Below are positions 5,564 through 5,721 of a stretch of DNA of 5,721 nt, piece by piece. A model generated the notes under the pieces. It had not been told where the DNA came from. It was given only the letters and a program-made list of their open reading frames with translations, and did no database searches. The position numbers were made by a program, and so were the translations under genes. This DNA comes from Deltaproteobacteria bacterium (GTDB lineage: Bacteria; Desulfobacterota; Dissulfuribacteria; Dissulfuribacterales; QOAL01): contig JAMOUE010000414.1 in the NCBI GenBank assembly GCA_027068235.1, positions 1 through 5,721 on the forward strand. The letters are read 5' to 3'. Each line of letters begins with the position of its first letter. Position 1 is the stretch's first letter.

Positions 5564-5721
5564 TTACTTTTTGTGGCAACCGCCGCACTTTGTTGGAGCG
5601 CCATCTGCCTTGTGTTCCTTGTGGCAACCTTTACAGTTGGTGTGCATTGCCTTCATTACGCTGTTGAGCTTCTTGTTGGAGAAATCCTTATTGTGACACT
5701 TGTCACATGTCTGGATCTTCA
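5564..5721 (-). CDS. Periplasmic c-type multiheme cytochrome, PpcA-like (c7 / class III), C-terminal end
   Basis: Only the last 51 residues and the stop are in the window; the N-terminus lies beyond the right edge. Translation shows three CxxCH heme sites, CDKCH, CKGCH and CGGCH. The tail ...APTKCGGCHKK is close to the C-terminus of Geobacter PpcA (...PTKCGECHKK, from memory). Their spacing matches hemes I, III and IV of triheme c7 cytochromes. A His just before the second site (MHTNCKGCH) is a likely axial ligand, and the remaining distal His ligands should lie upstream. Such proteins carry electrons in the periplasm between inner-membrane quinol oxidoreductases and terminal or outer-membrane acceptors. 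A Sec signal peptide is expected but not visible. It could instead be the last module of a longer polyheme protein. It is followed by a strong terminator. Confidence 0.93.
   Translation of the reverse strand, partial: KIQTCDKCHNKDFSNKKLNSVMKAMHTNCKGCHKEHKADGAPTKCGGCHKK

Overview
The window looks like chromosome from an anaerobic, respiring member of the Desulfobacterota/Deltaproteobacteria. The grounds are a PpcA-like (c7-type) multiheme cytochrome, a menaquinol-type NrfD membrane protein, and a long PAS-PAS-PAS sigma54 activator with cysteine motifs. The species cannot be named from the sequence. No mobile element, CRISPR array, tRNA or rRNA was seen.

Layout. (1) Positions 1-738, minus strand: truA (tRNA pseudouridine synthase A), cut at its C-terminus by the window edge. 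(2) Positions 739-952: a divergent intergenic region. It holds a perfect 22-bp palindrome (869-890) that covers a TTGACA -35 hexamer, a smaller set of repeats (905-933), and a strong ribosome binding site. (3) Positions 953-2648, plus strand: an NrfD/PsrC-family ten-helix membrane protein, a GC-rich hairpin, then a small MerR/HspR-like regulator with a cysteine-rich tail. (4) Positions 2681-5496, minus strand: a two-gene unit, read in the order unknown 246-aa protein, then 680-aa sigma54-dependent activator. It converges on the MerR gene with only 32 bp between them. (5) Positions 5503-5721, minus strand: the C-terminal end of a c7-type cytochrome c and its Rho-independent terminator. The T-run of that terminator ends six bases before the start codon of the unknown gene.

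How it may work together (inference). The NrfD protein has no iron-sulfur or molybdopterin partner inside the window. It is followed by a MerR-type regulator whose DNA-reading region resembles HspR, and its promoter carries a dyad whose ends (CTTGA/TCAAG) resemble HspR-type operators. This looks like a small self-contained redox-regulated quinol module. The PAS-sigma54 activator and the unknown protein probably form a second sensory unit, next to a periplasmic cytochrome. The points most worth follow-up are the NrfD-MerR-palindrome module, the paired CX8CX3C cysteine motifs in two tandem PAS domains, the GAFTDA variant of the sigma54 contact loop, and the unrecognised protein encoded directly behind a terminator.
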